A stretch of DNA of 33,727 nucleotides from Tychonema sp. LEGE 07203 (GTDB lineage Bacteria; Cyanobacteriota; Cyanobacteriia; Cyanobacteriales; Microcoleaceae): positions 1-33,727 of the forward strand of contig NZ_JADEXD010000060.1 in NCBI RefSeq assembly GCF_015207285.1, given 5' to 3'. Shown one piece after another: positions 1 through 9,565 of this stretch (position 1 is the first letter of the stretch; each line of letters starts with the position of its first letter). Under the pieces are notes generated by a model. That model was not told where the DNA came from and did not search any database. It was given only the letters and a program-made list of their open reading frames with translations. The translations under genes and the position numbers were made by a program.

Positions 1-1368
1 CCCGCACCCAACGCGCCCCCGCCTCCGCCAATTCAACAGTCAGTCGCAATTATCCTGCCAATTGCCAATCCGATTAAAGCCAAAGAATTGTTAGCAAAAC
101 CCAGATCCCTCAACCAAGGAAAAATGGTTGAGCGCAATTATAAAGGGGTGCAAGTTACAGAAACTCAAGGTACGCCCGATCGCACTTTTTCAGTTGCGGT
201 ACTCGGTACAAACTATCTAGCAGTCACCACAGATCCCACGGCTACAGACAGAATAATTGATACGTACAAAGGCGAACCGTCCCTCGCAAAAACTCCCGGC
301 TATGCAGACAACATCCAACAAATAAAAGATGCAGCAGCCTTCGGTCAACTCTACGTCAATATGCCCGTTGCATCAGCCTTCATAGCCGCCAACTCATCCC
401 GCGAAATTTCGCCAGAAAATCTGGAAAAACTCCAACAAAATCAGGGATTTGCTACCACAGCGACACTGGATGCAGAAGGCATTGGATTTAAATCAATTTC
501 TTGGCTAAAACCAGACTCCACGAGAAAGATAGCAGTAGAAAATAACGCTATAAAAATGGTCGATCGCCTGCCAAGCAATACAATCATGACGGTATCCGGC
601 GGCAACTTGCAGCGTTTGTGGCAAGACTATGTATCGGGAGCCGATGCTAACCCGCTGTCCCCAATTAATCCCCAAGTTTTGCGGACGGGTTTAAAATCCA
701 CTACGGGGCTGGATTTAGATAAAGACTTGATGAACTGGATGGCGGGAGAATTTTCTCTATCATTAATACCCGCACCGGCGCCAAATCCCAAGGACAAATA
801 TGCTGCTGGATTTGTATTTATGGTGGAAACAAACAACCGCGGCGCAGCCAACAAAACCCTCAAACAGCTTGATGAAACGATGAGCGCGAAAGGGTTTAGA
901 GTTGAGGAAATTAAAGTTGGCGGCCAAGCTGCGACTAAATGGACATCGCCGTTTGGAGGAATTGCGGTAACTCGCGGCTGGATCGATGATGTAGCGTTTA
1001 TCACAGTAGGAGCTCCGGTGGTTGACGCGATCGTTCCTGCGCCGAAAAGTCCGCTTTTAAGCAGCGAAATTTTCCAAAAAACTGTACGATCGCAACTTAA
1101 ACCCCACAACGGCAATTTCTTCATCGACACCGAGGCTGCGTTTAACCCGAAAAACCTAGCTTTACCGGAGTTTCCTCCAGACCAAAAAATGTGGATAGAT
1201 GCCACGCGGTCGATCGGCGTTACAGCGGCCGTAACTGGCGATCGTACCACCCGCTACGACACTTTTGTCAGACTCAAAAAATCCGACCAATCCACTCCTT
1301 CACCGAGTCCTTCGCCGAACCCTACTGCACCGAGCCCTTCGCCCACCGTCCAAACTTCTCCCAATTAG
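1..1368 (+). CDS. DUF3352 domain-containing protein, 5' end outside window
   Basis: The reading frame is open from base 1 to the TAG at 1366-1368, so the gene begins upstream; the TTG at 88 is not a credible start. The visible 455 residues resemble the cyanobacterial DUF3352 family, whose function is unknown. Family-like features are the repeated treatment of per-residue blocks such as VSGGNLQRLW, a central LDLDKDLMNWMAGEFSLSL segment, and a later ATKWTSPFGG stretch. The window begins inside a proline-rich stretch, and the protein ends in a Pro-Ser tail (about 30 residues of PSPSPSPN type) that looks unstructured. Members usually have an N-terminal membrane anchor, which would lie outside the window. 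The family call is from memory of family style and moderately sure; no enzymatic role should be inferred. Confidence 0.7.
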   Translation, partial: PAPNAPPPPPIQQSVAIILPIANPIKAKELLAKPRSLNQGKMVERNYKGVQVTETQGTPDRTFSVAVLGTNYLAVTTDPTATDRIIDTYKGEPSLAKTPGYADNIQQIKDAAAFGQLYVNMPVASAFIAANSSREISPENLEKLQQNQGFATTATLDAEGIGFKSISWLKPDSTRKIAVENNAIKMVDRLPSNTIMTVSGGNLQRLWQDYVSGADANPLSPINPQVLRTGLKSTTGLDLDKDLMNWMAGEFSLSLIPAPAPNPKDKYAAGFVFMVETNNRGAANKTLKQLDETMSAKGFRVEEIKVGGQAATKWTSPFGGIAVTRGWIDDVAFITVGAPVVDAIVPAPKSPLLSSEIFQKTVRSQLKPHNGNFFIDTEAAFNPKNLALPEFPPDQKMWIDATRSIGVTAAVTGDRTTRYDTFVRLKKSDQSTPSPSPSPNPTAPSPSPTVQTSPN

Positions 1369-1440
1369 CTATTAGCTCTTAAATCATTCCACAAATCCGC
1401 CATTACAACCCCTCAAACAGCCGCAGGGCGATCGATTCAA

Positions 1441-1496
1441 TTGGCAGTTGTTTGTTGGCAGTTGTTTGTTGGCAGTTGTCTGTTGGCAGTTGTTTG
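1441..1496. repeat. 14-bp (2 x 7) tandem repeat, four copies
   Basis: TTGGCAGTTGTTTG is repeated four times (one base differs in the third copy), followed by a partial fifth. The period is a double heptamer, the style of cyanobacterial STRR repeats. Its core TTGGCAGTTG is the exact reverse complement of the CAACTGCCAA repeated at 1813-1865. Confidence 0.85.
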
Positions 1497-1595
1497 TTGG
1501 TTGTTATTTATTGGTTCTAATTCCGAATTAAGCTGTTGCGAGATTTAAATTGTATGTCAACAAAAATCAAACCGTGAGTGGGTTGTCCCGCCCTG

Positions 1596-1762
1596 AATAT
1601 ACAACAACAATAGACATCTCCCGAAAAGGCAGTCTTGAACAGGCAGGATGCCTGTTCCACAATAATTATTGCAGAAGTCTAAATATACAATAGACATCTC
1701 CCGAAAAGGCAGTCTCGAACAGGCAGGATGCTTGGTTCCACAATAATTATTCGAGAAGTCTA
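1596..1762. repeat. Two tandem copies of a palindromic element
   Basis: Two near-identical units of about 71 bp (1611-1681 and 1691-1762) follow each other. Each begins TAGACATCTCCCGAAAAGG and ends with AGAAGTCTA, the near reverse complement of its start. The middle of the first is a perfect 8-bp palindrome pair, GAACAGGC and GCCTGTTC; the second has lost it through substitutions. The small palindromic form with inverted ends suggests a non-autonomous, MITE-like intergenic repeat. A related GAACAGGC palindrome recurs at 32058-32079. Confidence 0.75.
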
Positions 1763-1812
1763 ATTTAAATTTGCGAGAGCTTACCAATTCCAACTGCTTT
1801 CCTAACAACTAA

Positions 1813-1865
1813 CAACTGCCAACTGCCAATTGCCAACTGCCAATTGCCAACTGCCAATTGCCAAC
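1813..1865. repeat. Heptamer tandem repeat CAACTGC/CAATTGC
   Basis: Seven consecutive heptamers alternate between CAACTGC and CAATTGC. This is a typical short tandemly repeated repetitive sequence. With the inverted counterpart at 1441-1496 it brackets the two palindromic elements at 1596-1762. The rest of 1369-2031 shows no supported gene. Confidence 0.85.
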
Positions 1866-2031
1866 AATAGTTAAAAAACCCGGTTGATGAACGTCGGAGT
1901 GCGTCTGCTACTGCCGATTTTTTTAAGTATGTCATGCGGAAGATACAGATTCTAGGCGTTGTTCGTTATATTTAGATTGTGGAAAAGATACGTTATTCTT
2001 GCGATTTATATATAGCATGGGGAGCTCTCAT

Positions 2032-2052
2032 ATGAGGTGCCGCTGGGCCTAG
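2032..2052 (+). other. Possible six-codon leader ORF with a good ribosome binding site
   Basis: ATG at 2032 opens MRCRWA and stops at TAG 2050-2052. GGGGAG at 2019-2024 lies seven bases upstream, a much better Shine-Dalgarno than anything in front of the long downstream gene. The codons sit inside the left arm of the hairpin at 2034-2088. Translation would therefore compete with folding, which suggests a leader-type control. This is inference; such a short ORF can also arise by chance. Confidence 0.35.
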
Positions 2053-2088
2053 ACCAAATCGGTCATAGGCCCGCGCCGGGCATACCTC
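2034..2088 (+). promoter_or_regulatory. Strong 5' leader hairpin upstream of the TPS-CHAT gene
   Basis: The bases fold into one long stem. GGGCCTAGACC (2045-2055) pairs with GGTC-A-TAGGCCC (2061-2072) around loop AAATC with a single bulged A. The stem is extended outward by GC 42-43 with 73-74, GCC 39-41 with GGC 79-81, and GAGGT 34-38 with ACCTC 84-88, about 21 base pairs in all. It ends 53 bases before the likely ATG at 2142 and overlaps the leader ORF. I do not recognise it as a known riboswitch. It has no U-tract, so it is not an ordinary intrinsic terminator. Confidence 0.55.
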
Positions 2089-2141
2089 ACAACGATCTCG
2101 AACCGCTATCTTTTTCGATCGAAAAAACTATTAAAAAAACT

Positions 2142-5100
2142 ATGAAAACCGCTAACAATATTCAACTACAGGCAAAATTCCTATCTAAAAAAAGAATAAG
2201 CCAACTCACCCTCGGCCTGCAAATAGTCTTAATAAATCTTTACTTTTTGCAAGCAAAAGCCGAAGGTCAAATTATTGTGCCAGCGATCGACGGAACGGGC
2301 ACTACAGTAACTCCCGGAATCAAAATCGGAACTCCTTTGCCGCAAACTCGGTTTGACATTGAAGGCGGACAATTATCGAGCGATCGACAAAATCTCTTCC
2401 ACAGTTTTACACAATTCGGCTTGTCGGAAAATCAAATTGCTAACTTTATATCAAACCCAGACATTCGCAACATTTTAGCGCGGATCGGCGGCGGCAGCCC
2501 CTCGATTATTAACGGCTTAATTCAAGTAACGGGCGGCAATTCAAACTTGTTTTTGATGAATCCATCCGGCATCATATTTGGCAACAATGCTAGCTTAAAC
2601 GTGCCGGCTTCTTTCACAGCAACCAGCGCCAGCGCTATTGGATTTGGTTCTAACTCGTTTAATGCCGAGGGTACTAACAACTACACATCTTTGACGGGCG
2701 CGCCCAACTCCTTTACTTTTGGAGCTGCAGCCGGAGCAATTATCAGCACGGCGGACTTAGCAGTCAAGTCAGGACAGAACTTAACCTTGCTCGGCGGTAC
2801 AGTTGTCAGCACCGGCAGCCTTTGGGCCCCAGACGGTCAAATTACCGTCGCATCAGTCTCAGGGGAAAATTTAGTGCGAATCAGCCAGAAAAATAGCGTG
2901 CTGAGTTTGGAAATTGAGGTGCCATCGGGGACGGGCGGCGCGGTAGCTTCGACATTGCCGATCGCCTCCTTGCCCGAACTGCTGACAGGGATCGGTCAAA
3001 CGAACGCTACAGGGCTTAGCGTCAACGCCAGCGGTGAAGTTGTACTCACCGCGTCTAACCTAGCAGTAGCTGCGGGGGACGTTGCAGTAAAAGATGCAAG
3101 CGCTAGGGCGATCGACATTCAAGCAGCCAACAGCATTGCAGCCAGCGGAAACCTGACAAGTTCCCAAGGCGGCCGAATCGCCCTAGAAGCTAGCGGGGAC
3201 ATTCGCACTCTGGATCTCGACTCCCACTCCGACACCACCGCAGGCGGCAACATCACCGTCACCAGCCGTACAGGAAAAGTAGAAACAGGCAATATCAACG
3301 CAAGCTCGATCGACAAAAACAGCAACGCCGGAGACGTTAGTATTGCAGCAGCCTCAAGCAGCATTCAAACAGGGTTCATAGACGCCAACTCCGAAGAAAA
3401 ACAAGGAGGCGAAGTCACCCTCAAAGCCAGCAACGATATCGAAGTAACCCGTATCAACACCCAAGGGCGAACAGCCGGAGGAAATATTGACATTACAGCC
3501 GGCCGTTATTTTCGAGCTACAGGCACTTTCACAAACGACAGCAACTGCTTCTCGCAAGCTTGCAGCATTGCCGCCGCCGCTACTCGTAGCGCCAATGGCG
3601 GAGATATCACCATTCGCCACGGCGGCGAAGCCTCGAACACTCTTTTTGGCGTCGGGCCAGACTATAACAGCTTGAACGGTACTGCTGGCAGCATTGCCAC
3701 TGGGGGTGCGAACAAGGAAAACATTATTACATTCGGAGGTTATTTCAGCCCTGGCCCTCAGATAGTACAGCCGACGCAAATTAATATTACAGCTTCTTCA
3801 GTCTCCGGTACGCCCGTACCAGCACCAGCACCGACTCCGGCACCGACTCCAGCACCAACACCAGCACCAACACCAGCACCGACTCCAGCACCAACACCAG
3901 CACCAGCACCAGCACCGACTCCAGCACCTCGCCCAATTCCTCTACCAATTCCAGCACCGACTCCAGCACCAATTCCAGCACCGACTCCAGCACCGACTCC
4001 AGCACCGACTCCAGCACCGACTCCAGCACCAATTCCTCTACCGACTCCAGCACCGACTCCGGCACCGACTCCAGCACCAATTCCAGCACCAATTCCAGCA
4101 CCGACTCCAGCACCAATTCCTCTACCGACTCCAGCACCGACTCCAGCACCAATTCCTCTACCGACTCCAGCACCAATTCCTCTACCGACTCCAGCACCAA
4201 TTCCAGCACCGACTCCAGCACCGACTCCCGCCCCGGCATCAAATGTGCCGATCGCCCCGCCAGTTCAAAATCCCGCCCCGGCATCAAATCTGCCGATCGC
4301 CCCGCCAGTTCAAAATCCCGCCCCAGTCTCAAATTTGCCGATCGCCCCGCCAGTTCAAAATCCCGCACCAGTCTCAAATCTGCCGATCGCCCCGCCAGTT
4401 CAAAATCAAACGCTTGCACCAGTCTCAAATCTGCCGATCGCCCCGACAGTTCAAAATCAAACGCTTGCACCAGCAACAGCGCCACCTCCAGCAGTTTCGC
4501 TCAACCCGATACCTGTTGTGCCTGCTGCCGGGCCAATAAATCTCGCGCCAATACCAACACCCGATCTCGCTCCTGCACTCTCCGTCAGCGGGCCGCCGAT
4601 TGCCAATCCTTTATTTTCCCCCAGCTTGCAACAGCAAAACCGGATATCCAATTCCTTGCAACAGCGCAATTCAACTCCCCTCTCCCCAAATATTGGCGCT
4701 TCAAACTTACAAACCAACCTCAATACCGTTATTTTTCCCGTAGAGGAGAGATTTACCGGCGATTTTGTCGATTACCTAAATTTGCCGTCAACAAATACGA
4801 TCGCCACCCTAGAATATGCTCAAAATACCCTTAGCAGAGTCCAAAAAGCTACAGGCATCAAACCAGCCCTCGTCTATATGAGCTTTGTACCCAAGGGTTC
4901 TCGACTCGATCGACCATACAACAGTTCGCCCCTGTTGCGCGTAGAACAGCAAATTCAAGCCTCTGACGAACTCGAACTAATGGTAATTACCCCAGAAGGC
5001 GTGCCGGTGCGGAAGCGCATCTCAGGAACCTCTCGCGCCCAGGTAATGGAAGCTGTTCGGAAATTTCGTAACGAACTGACTAATCCGGTAAAGCGCAATA

Positions 5101-5999
5101 CTAAAACCTATTTACCCTCTTCTCAGCAGCTCTACCAGTGGATGGTAGCGCCGCTCGAAGCAGAGTTGCAAGAAGCAGGCATTCAGAATTTATCTTTTAT
5201 CTCGGATATGGGGTTGCGATCGGTCCCGATGGCCGCCCTCCACGACGGCAAAGGCTTTCTGATAGAGCGTTACAGTGTCGGCTCAATGCCGAGTTTGAGT
5301 TTGACAGATACCAGCCCCGCCAATTTCAAAAATACTCAAGTTTTGGCAATGGGCGCGTCGCAATTTCCAGAGATGAATCCTTTACCTGCAGTGGAAATAG
5401 AAGTATCCACAATCACCCCCCAGGAGTGGCCCGGTAAGTCTTTCTTGAACCAAGCTTTCACTCTGGCTAATTTGAAATCGCAGCGGCAGCAGCACCCTTT
5501 TGGGATGATTCATTTGGCTACTCATGCCGAATTTCGATCGGGAGATCCCAGCCAATCCTTTATTCAGTTGTGGGATACTAAATTGCGTTTGGATCAGTTG
5601 CGAGAGATGGGATGGTACCGCCCCCAGGTTGAAATGTTGGTTTTGAGCGCTTGCAGGACTGCTGTGGGCGATCGGGAGGCCGAGTTGGGCTTTGGCGGGT
5701 TAGCCGTGCAATCAGGGGTTAAATCGGCTCTGGCGACTCTCTGGTATGTCAGCGACGAAGGCAGTTTGGGATTGATGGCGGAGTTTTACGGGCAGTTGAA
5801 AACTGCTCCGATTAAAACAGAAGCGCTGCGGCAAGCGCAATTAGCCATGTTGCGCCAAAATGTGCGGATTGAAGGGGGGATGTTGCATACTTCTGTTGGT
5901 AATGTGCCGCTACCTCCAGAATTTGCATCTACCGCGACTCGGAATTTTTCTCATCCCTATTATTGGTCGGCTTTTAGAATGATTGGTAATCCTTGGTAA
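2142..5999 (+). CDS. Two-partner-secretion (FHA N-terminal) protein with C-terminal CHAT protease domain
   Basis: A 1285-residue protein read from ATG 2142. A GTG at 2037 lies in frame inside a hairpin and would put 35 odd residues before the signal sequence, so ATG is preferred. Residues 1-40 look like a long signal peptide ending QAKA before EGQIIVP. Residues about 45-200 match the haemagglutinin-type TPS domain: [35 protein letters not shown] beta-helix-like stretch follows to about 555. Residues 560-695 are Pro-Ala-Pro-Thr/Ile repeats, then 15-residue repeats to about 772. The C-terminal 350 residues are a CHAT (caspase-like) domain with catalytic His1128 (HLATHAEF) and Cys1171 (VLSACRTA). 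The order suggests an exported protease on a stalk. The TpsB outer-membrane transporter it would need is not in the window. Substrate unknown. Confidence 0.85.
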   Translation: MKTANNIQLQAKFLSKKRISQLTLGLQIVLINLYFLQAKAEGQIIVPAIDGTGTTVTPGIKIGTPLPQTRFDIEGGQLSSDRQNLFHSFTQFGLSENQIANFISNPDIRNILARIGGGSPSIINGLIQVTGGNSNLFLMNPSGIIFGNNASLNVPASFTATSASAIGFGSNSFNAEGTNNYTSLTGAPNSFTFGAAAGAIISTADLAVKSGQNLTLLGGTVVSTGSLWAPDGQITVASVSGENLVRISQKNSVLSLEIEVPSGTGGAVASTLPIASLPELLTGIGQTNATGLSVNASGEVVLTASNLAVAAGDVAVKDASARAIDIQAANSIAASGNLTSSQGGRIALEASGDIRTLDLDSHSDTTAGGNITVTSRTGKVETGNINASSIDKNSNAGDVSIAAASSSIQTGFIDANSEEKQGGEVTLKASNDIEVTRINTQGRTAGGNIDITAGRYFRATGTFTNDSNCFSQACSIAAAATRSANGGDITIRHGGEASNTLFGVGPDYNSLNGTAGSIATGGANKENIITFGGYFSPGPQIVQPTQINITASSVSGTPVPAPAPTPAPTPAPTPAPTPAPTPAPTPAPAPAPTPAPRPIPLPIPAPTPAPIPAPTPAPTPAPTPAPTPAPIPLPTPAPTPAPTPAPIPAPIPAPTPAPIPLPTPAPTPAPIPLPTPAPIPLPTPAPIPAPTPAPTPAPASNVPIAPPVQNPAPASNLPIAPPVQNPAPVSNLPIAPPVQNPAPVSNLPIAPPVQNQTLAPVSNLPIAPTVQNQTLAPATAPPPAVSLNPIPVVPAAGPINLAPIPTPDLAPALSVSGPPIANPLFSPSLQQQNRISNSLQQRNSTPLSPNIGASNLQTNLNTVIFPVEERFTGDFVDYLNLPSTNTIATLEYAQNTLSRVQKATGIKPALVYMSFVPKGSRLDRPYNSSPLLRVEQQIQASDELELMVITPEGVPVRKRISGTSRAQVMEAVRKFRNELTNPVKRNTKTYLPSSQQLYQWMVAPLEAELQEAGIQNLSFISDMGLRSVPMAALHDGKGFLIERYSVGSMPSLSLTDTSPANFKNTQVLAMGASQFPEMNPLPAVEIEVSTITPQEWPGKSFLNQAFTLANLKSQRQQHPFGMIHLATHAEFRSGDPSQSFIQLWDTKLRLDQLREMGWYRPQVEMLVLSACRTAVGDREAELGFGGLAVQSGVKSALATLWYVSDEGSLGLMAEFYGQLKTAPIKTEALRQAQLAMLRQNVRIEGGMLHTSVGNVPLPPEFASTATRNFSHPYYWSAFRMIGNPW
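3819..4226 (+). repeat. In-frame Pro-Ala-Pro-Thr/Ile microsatellite
   Basis: About 408 bp of CCA-GCA-CCG-ACT and CCA-ATT-CCT-CTA codon blocks in irregular tandem order encode an extended PAPT/PIPLP linker within the TPS-CHAT protein. All units keep the reading frame. Such runs are prone to length change, and they make an antisense frame look open by chance. Confidence 0.9.
4227..4457 (+). repeat. 45-bp in-frame minisatellite
   Basis: Four exact-period 45-bp units start at 4227, 4272, 4317 and 4362, followed by a 51-bp unit (4407-4457) carrying a six-base insertion. Each encodes a variant of [15 protein letters not shown]. Every unit contains CCGATCGCCCCG. Near-identity between copies points to recent duplication. 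Confidence 0.85.
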
Positions 6000-6062
6000 T
6001 GAGATTTGTTTGAGTTAAGCGGCTGTAATAAGATTCGATCGCGCGTGCCCGCAGCAGTAAGG

Positions 6063-6246
6063 GCAGGGCGGGTTTATATAATCGATCGATAATTATCAAA
6101 TATCTTGACGAACCCGCCCCTGCAGAACTCGATATCATATCAAATCCTCTCTTCATCGGAATGATTCAGATATATATTCTCGGACTCTGTGTACTCTGTG
6201 TTCTAGCGCCGGTTAAATCACCTGACGATGCAACGGTCAACGATAT
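6063..6246. repeat. Inverted repeat plus copy of a dispersed intergenic repeat
   Basis: GCAGGGCGGGTT (6063-6074) pairs with AACCCGCCCCTGC (6111-6123) with one bulge, a hairpin about 65 bases after the TPS-CHAT stop. From about 6131 to 6246 the sequence is homologous to 26706-26813, ending in a 28-bp stretch (6219-6246) identical to 26786-26813. The spacer 6000-6417 shows no supported gene beyond this. Confidence 0.75.
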
Positions 6247-6417
6247 CATACCTGCATTTAGCAACGCCGTAATTGTCATAGATCGGGCCGTACTCGATAA
6301 CTAGCATAACGGGATTGGGCGTTGCCAAATATGGCTGTGATTTCTCCATCTTTGCTCCCTTATTCGTGCGTTTCTCGATCGCACCCCGCCCCCTCAAGTG
6401 CAATCCCTAACATCGCC

Positions 6418-7326
6418 TCAATCTTCCTGCGGCAAATTTTCCAGCCAAACCTCTAAATCTGCGATCGACTGAAAATCTAACAATTCCTCTGCTAGAGTTT
6501 CAATTTGCTCGATCGACAAATCAGCAATTCTAGAGGTGATAGATTCCGGCAAAGTTCCAACTCGCCGATTTAACAAACGGCGATTTAACAGACGTAAAAT
6601 CAAGGCTCTTCCTTCTTGTTCGCGGCCTTGTTCAATGCCTTCTTCGCGGCCTTCTTCGCGGCCTTGTTCAATGCCTTCTTCCTTAGCTTCCCGATAAAAC
6701 CGAGTTTCCTCAAGCGTAATCCCTAACATCGCCTCTGCCTCCCTTCGGCTCAAATTGGTAAACTTATAAACCAGTATTGTCGTCAGCATCTCTATTATGG
6801 CGCGACTCGCGGCTTCCGACTCCTCCCGCTGCGATCGCGCCAGCAACAATCGCGCAGCTTCCGGCGTACTCGCTTCATCGATAGTCGTCAACGCCATCAG
6901 CGCCACTCCCAGCGGCAACTGTTCGATCGCACCCAACTCATCCAAATATACCCGATGTACCTGATTGCTGCTGGTGAGCGATCGATAGGGATGCGTTTCT
7001 GATTGTTCAGTCGATCGACTCGGATAAATTACCACCGCTTCCCAATCAGTAAATCGCTGGCGGTTGCGATAAAAATACAAAAACGACTCACCAAACAATC
7101 TCTCATAAAGCAATTCATCTCGCTGAAACTGCACCTCACAGAAATATACAACTCCAGGCTCAGCATCCGGCGGCAAAAACACCCCATCAATTTCAAACTT
7201 CGGTTCCTTCACCGCCACCGAATCAAATCGATATTGTTCCGCATTTGATGGTGACTCTTCCAATAGCTCAAACAACAGCGTCGGAGCTTCTTGAAATAAC
7301 TTATAAAAAATTGAATCTCGACGCAT
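6418..7326 (-). CDS. Rpn-family (DUF2887) PD-(D/E)XK nuclease/transposase-like protein
   Basis: A 302-residue protein read from the ATG at 7326-7324, which has GGAG about ten bases upstream. The frame is open for 45 more codons, but these run through a dispersed repeat and are unlikely to be coding. The start MRRDSIFYKLFQEAPTLLFE is typical of the cyanobacterial DUF2887/Rpn group. The nuclease core is visible: Asp47 in FEIDGVF and Glu64-x-Gln66 in CEVQFQ, the E-x-Q form of the PD-(D/E)XK active site. The C-terminal third holds a low-complexity EEG/EQGRE run of about 25 residues and then the LNRRxGxLPE...IxxLxxEQLExLAE-type helical tail common to the family. Rpn proteins promote recA-independent recombination in E. 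coli; the cyanobacterial members occur in many copies with unknown roles. The gene stands alone. Confidence 0.8.
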   Translation of the reverse strand: MRRDSIFYKLFQEAPTLLFELLEESPSNAEQYRFDSVAVKEPKFEIDGVFLPPDAEPGVVYFCEVQFQRDELLYERLFGESFLYFYRNRQRFTDWEAVVIYPSRSTEQSETHPYRSLTSSNQVHRVYLDELGAIEQLPLGVALMALTTIDEASTPEAARLLLARSQREESEAASRAIIEMLTTILVYKFTNLSRREAEAMLGITLEETRFYREAKEEGIEQGREEGREEGIEQGREQEGRALILRLLNRRLLNRRVGTLPESITSRIADLSIEQIETLAEELLDFQSIADLEVWLENLPQED

Positions 7327-7375
7327 TAACTCAACATCTCCTATCGCGTGCGATCGATTGACCCATCTCGGATTG

Positions 7376-7434
7376 GTTCGTAGTGCGTATGCAAGTCCGC
7401 TCCGGGATTGCGTATGCCAGTCCGCACTACGAAC
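7376..7434. repeat. Palindromic dispersed repeat with internal direct repeats
   Basis: GTTCGTAGTGC (7376-7386) and GCACTACGAAC (7424-7434) are a perfect 11-bp inverted pair. Inside lie two copies of GCGTATGCMAGTCCGC (7385-7400 and 7410-7425), 15 of 16 bases identical. It sits just upstream of the Rpn gene start on its own strand, so it would lie in the leader or promoter of that gene. Confidence 0.7.
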
Positions 7435-8127
7435 TATTTTTGTTATACTAATCGACTGCACATGATATCATCTAGCCTGTGCAACTTATCCAACCATCAG
7501 TCTATTTTAGATTTTAGATTTTCAATTTTAGAATTGACTTTTCTAGATAAATCACCGGAGCTTAAGCTTTTGTCTAAAATTTAGGGAGTATCCACGACTT
7601 AATTCGGGGGATTCCGTTTTTTTGGTGGTGGCAAAAACAGCAATTGGGTAATCTGCTAAATCAATTTTCTACGATTCGAGATAGCCCCAGATCAAAAAAC
7701 ATCCTATATTTTCAGTCCTAGACGCACTCCCGACAAAGAAACCCGGTTTTTTACTCGCTCTCTGGGTGACAACGAAGGATTTTCCTAAAAAAAACCCGGT
7801 TTCTGCCAGCCCCTGCGTCTAAGACTAAATTTGTTAGCGGGCGATCGAATTTTGCCCCTCAGCATTCGGTGTTTCCTTAGTTTCAACTCGTCCAACCTCA
7901 AGCCCTCAGCCCGAATCAACCAGCGCGACTTGACGGGGTGACACTCGTCTGGTGGGTCAATAGTAACTTGTTTGATGCGTCCGCCCGATCGCCCCCAGGC
8001 ACCTCAACCACCCCCAAAAACTCATAATTGCCACAAAAATTCAAAATCTCAAACCCAAAACTCCCGAACCCCAGTACGATCGATATAGTTAGCAAAAATA
8101 AGTAGAAACCTTACCGGAGTAAATTTT
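7435..8127. other. Spacer before ccsA, no gene seen
   Basis: Apart from the inverted-repeat element at 7714-7826 this stretch is AT-rich and then C-rich, without a supported reading frame. CCGGAG at 8115-8120, eight bases before the ATG at 8128, is the ribosome binding site of ccsA. I could not pick a convincing promoter. Confidence 0.5.
7714..7826. repeat. 113-bp inverted-repeat element in the ccsA upstream spacer
   Basis: AGTCCTAGACGCA (7714-7726) faces TGCGTCTAAGACT (7814-7826), complementary at 12 of 13 bases. The interior carries two AAACCCGGTTT cores, the same core used in the 83-bp array at 27366-27762. The size and shape are those of a MITE-like intergenic repeat. No open frame is present. 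Confidence 0.55.
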
Positions 8128-9180
8128 ATGGATCTGGTCGTACTCCAGAACTGGCTGGACAACATCTCCTTCGCCATCTTGTTCGCAACAATGCTCATCT
8201 ACTGGATAGGCGCAGCCTTCCCCAACATTCCCTACCTAGGGGCCCTAGGCACCGCAGGAATGGCCGTCGCCAACCTCTCCATCGCCGCCTTACTCGGTTC
8301 GCGGTGGATAGAAGCCGGCTACTTCCCGCTCAGCAACCTCTACGAATCCCTATTTTTCCTAGTTTGGGGCATCACCGCCATCCATCTAGTCGCCGAAAAT
8401 ATGAGCCGTTCCCGCCTAGTCGGAGTAGCCACAACCCCCGTAGCAATGGCAATAACCGCCTTTGCCGCCCTGACTCTCCCCGAAACCATGCAATCGGCAG
8501 AGCCCCTAGTACCAGCCCTCAAATCCAACTGGCTGATGATGCACGTTAGCGTCATGATGCTCAGTTACGCCACCTTAATGGTAGGAGCATTGCTGGCGAT
8601 CGCATTTTTAATCGTCACCCGCGGTCAAAAAATCGAACTCACCGGCAGCTCCTTCGGCACCAACAGCAACCGCAACGCCAACTACCGACTCCAACGCCCG
8701 CAAAACCCCGAACCCCCAGCCGACAGCCCACAACCTGTTGGCGAACCCGTTTTCAACAGCAATAACGGTTACAGCACCACCGCAGTGCTCGAATTAGCAA
8801 CCGTTCAAACCACCACAACCACCCCAACTCAAACCCTAGAACTTCTCTCGCCCCAGCGCTTGAATCTAGCAGAAACCCTTGATAACATTAGCTATCGCAT
8901 CATCGGTTTAGGATTCCCCTTGCTAACAGTTGGGATTATTGCCGGTGCCGTTTGGGCGAACGAAGCTTGGGGCTCGTACTGGAGTTGGGACCCCAAAGAA
9001 ACCTGGGCGCTAATTACTTGGTTAGTATTTGCAGCCTACCTGCACGCCCGCATCACTCGCGGCTGGCAGGGAAGACGCCCAGCAATTCTAGCCGCCACAG
9101 GGTTTGTAGTAGTTTGGATTTGCTATTTAGGCGTTAATCTGTTAGGCAAAGGTTTACATTCCTACGGTTGGTTTTTCTAA
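8128..9180 (+). CDS. ccsA: Cytochrome c biogenesis protein CcsA (CcsB/ResC-type haem handling protein)
   Basis: A 350-residue membrane protein of the System II cytochrome c maturation pathway. With Ccs1/ResB it carries haem across the thylakoid or plasma membrane and attaches it to apocytochromes such as cytochrome f and c6. The haem-binding WWD motif is plain at residues 281-293 ([13 protein letters not shown]). Conserved His139 ([12 protein letters not shown]) and a C-terminal His in LHSYGWFF are candidate axial ligands. About seven or eight hydrophobic segments can be counted. Between residues about 172 and 250 there is a hydrophilic Asn/Pro/Thr-rich loop, longer than in the plastid protein but common in cyanobacteria. 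Some databases name this family CcsB. CCGGAG lies just upstream of the ATG. No ccs1 partner is adjacent. Confidence 0.93.
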   Translation: MDLVVLQNWLDNISFAILFATMLIYWIGAAFPNIPYLGALGTAGMAVANLSIAALLGSRWIEAGYFPLSNLYESLFFLVWGITAIHLVAENMSRSRLVGVATTPVAMAITAFAALTLPETMQSAEPLVPALKSNWLMMHVSVMMLSYATLMVGALLAIAFLIVTRGQKIELTGSSFGTNSNRNANYRLQRPQNPEPPADSPQPVGEPVFNSNNGYSTTAVLELATVQTTTTTPTQTLELLSPQRLNLAETLDNISYRIIGLGFPLLTVGIIAGAVWANEAWGSYWSWDPKETWALITWLVFAAYLHARITRGWQGRRPAILAATGFVVVWICYLGVNLLGKGLHSYGWFF

Positions 9181-9565
9181 TTTCCCAGCCACCAATCAGC
9201 CACAGAAAAACAGCATAAATCAAAGCGTAGGGATTAATAGCATCTCCGGTTCTCAGGTGGCAACGCCCAATATTAGTGTCAAACTCAGCCTAAAATCCTT
9301 TGTGTCTCTCGTTTGCATCCGAGTCTGCCTCTTTCTACATTCCCCTCGATCGGGGGAGCAGGGGTTGACTGCGATCGCTTCCAATCCCCTCCTTATTAAG
9401 GGGGGGCTAGGGGGGATCGGAGCCTAATAGTAAAACAGCAGACCGATACTGCGTTGGAGGTAAACTTGACATCAATGCAATGCTAACTTATAAAACCATA
9501 GAGAATGAAAAACTTTCTTCCCTCTTCTTTCTTCCCTCTTCCCTTTTCCTTCTTCCCTCATTAAA
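9181..9565. other. Spacer with C/G-run palindromes and a pyrimidine tract
   Basis: CCCCTCGATCGGGGG near 9344-9358 is a short palindrome. A CCCCTCCTTATTAAGGGGGG-type palindrome with a GGGCTAGGGGGGATC tail follows at about 9386-9420, a form often seen as dispersed repeats in these genomes. From about 9512 to 9558 the strand is almost pure CTTC pyrimidine. No gene is supported. Confidence 0.5.

Noticed and set aside
2037..2141. GTG 2037 as start of the TPS-CHAT protein
   Set aside because: It lies inside the strong hairpin and would place 35 residues before an otherwise standard signal peptide beginning at ATG 2142.
3787..4485. 232-codon minus-strand frame of ESVLELVLE repeats
   Set aside because: Produced by the Pro-Ala codon repeats on the other strand.
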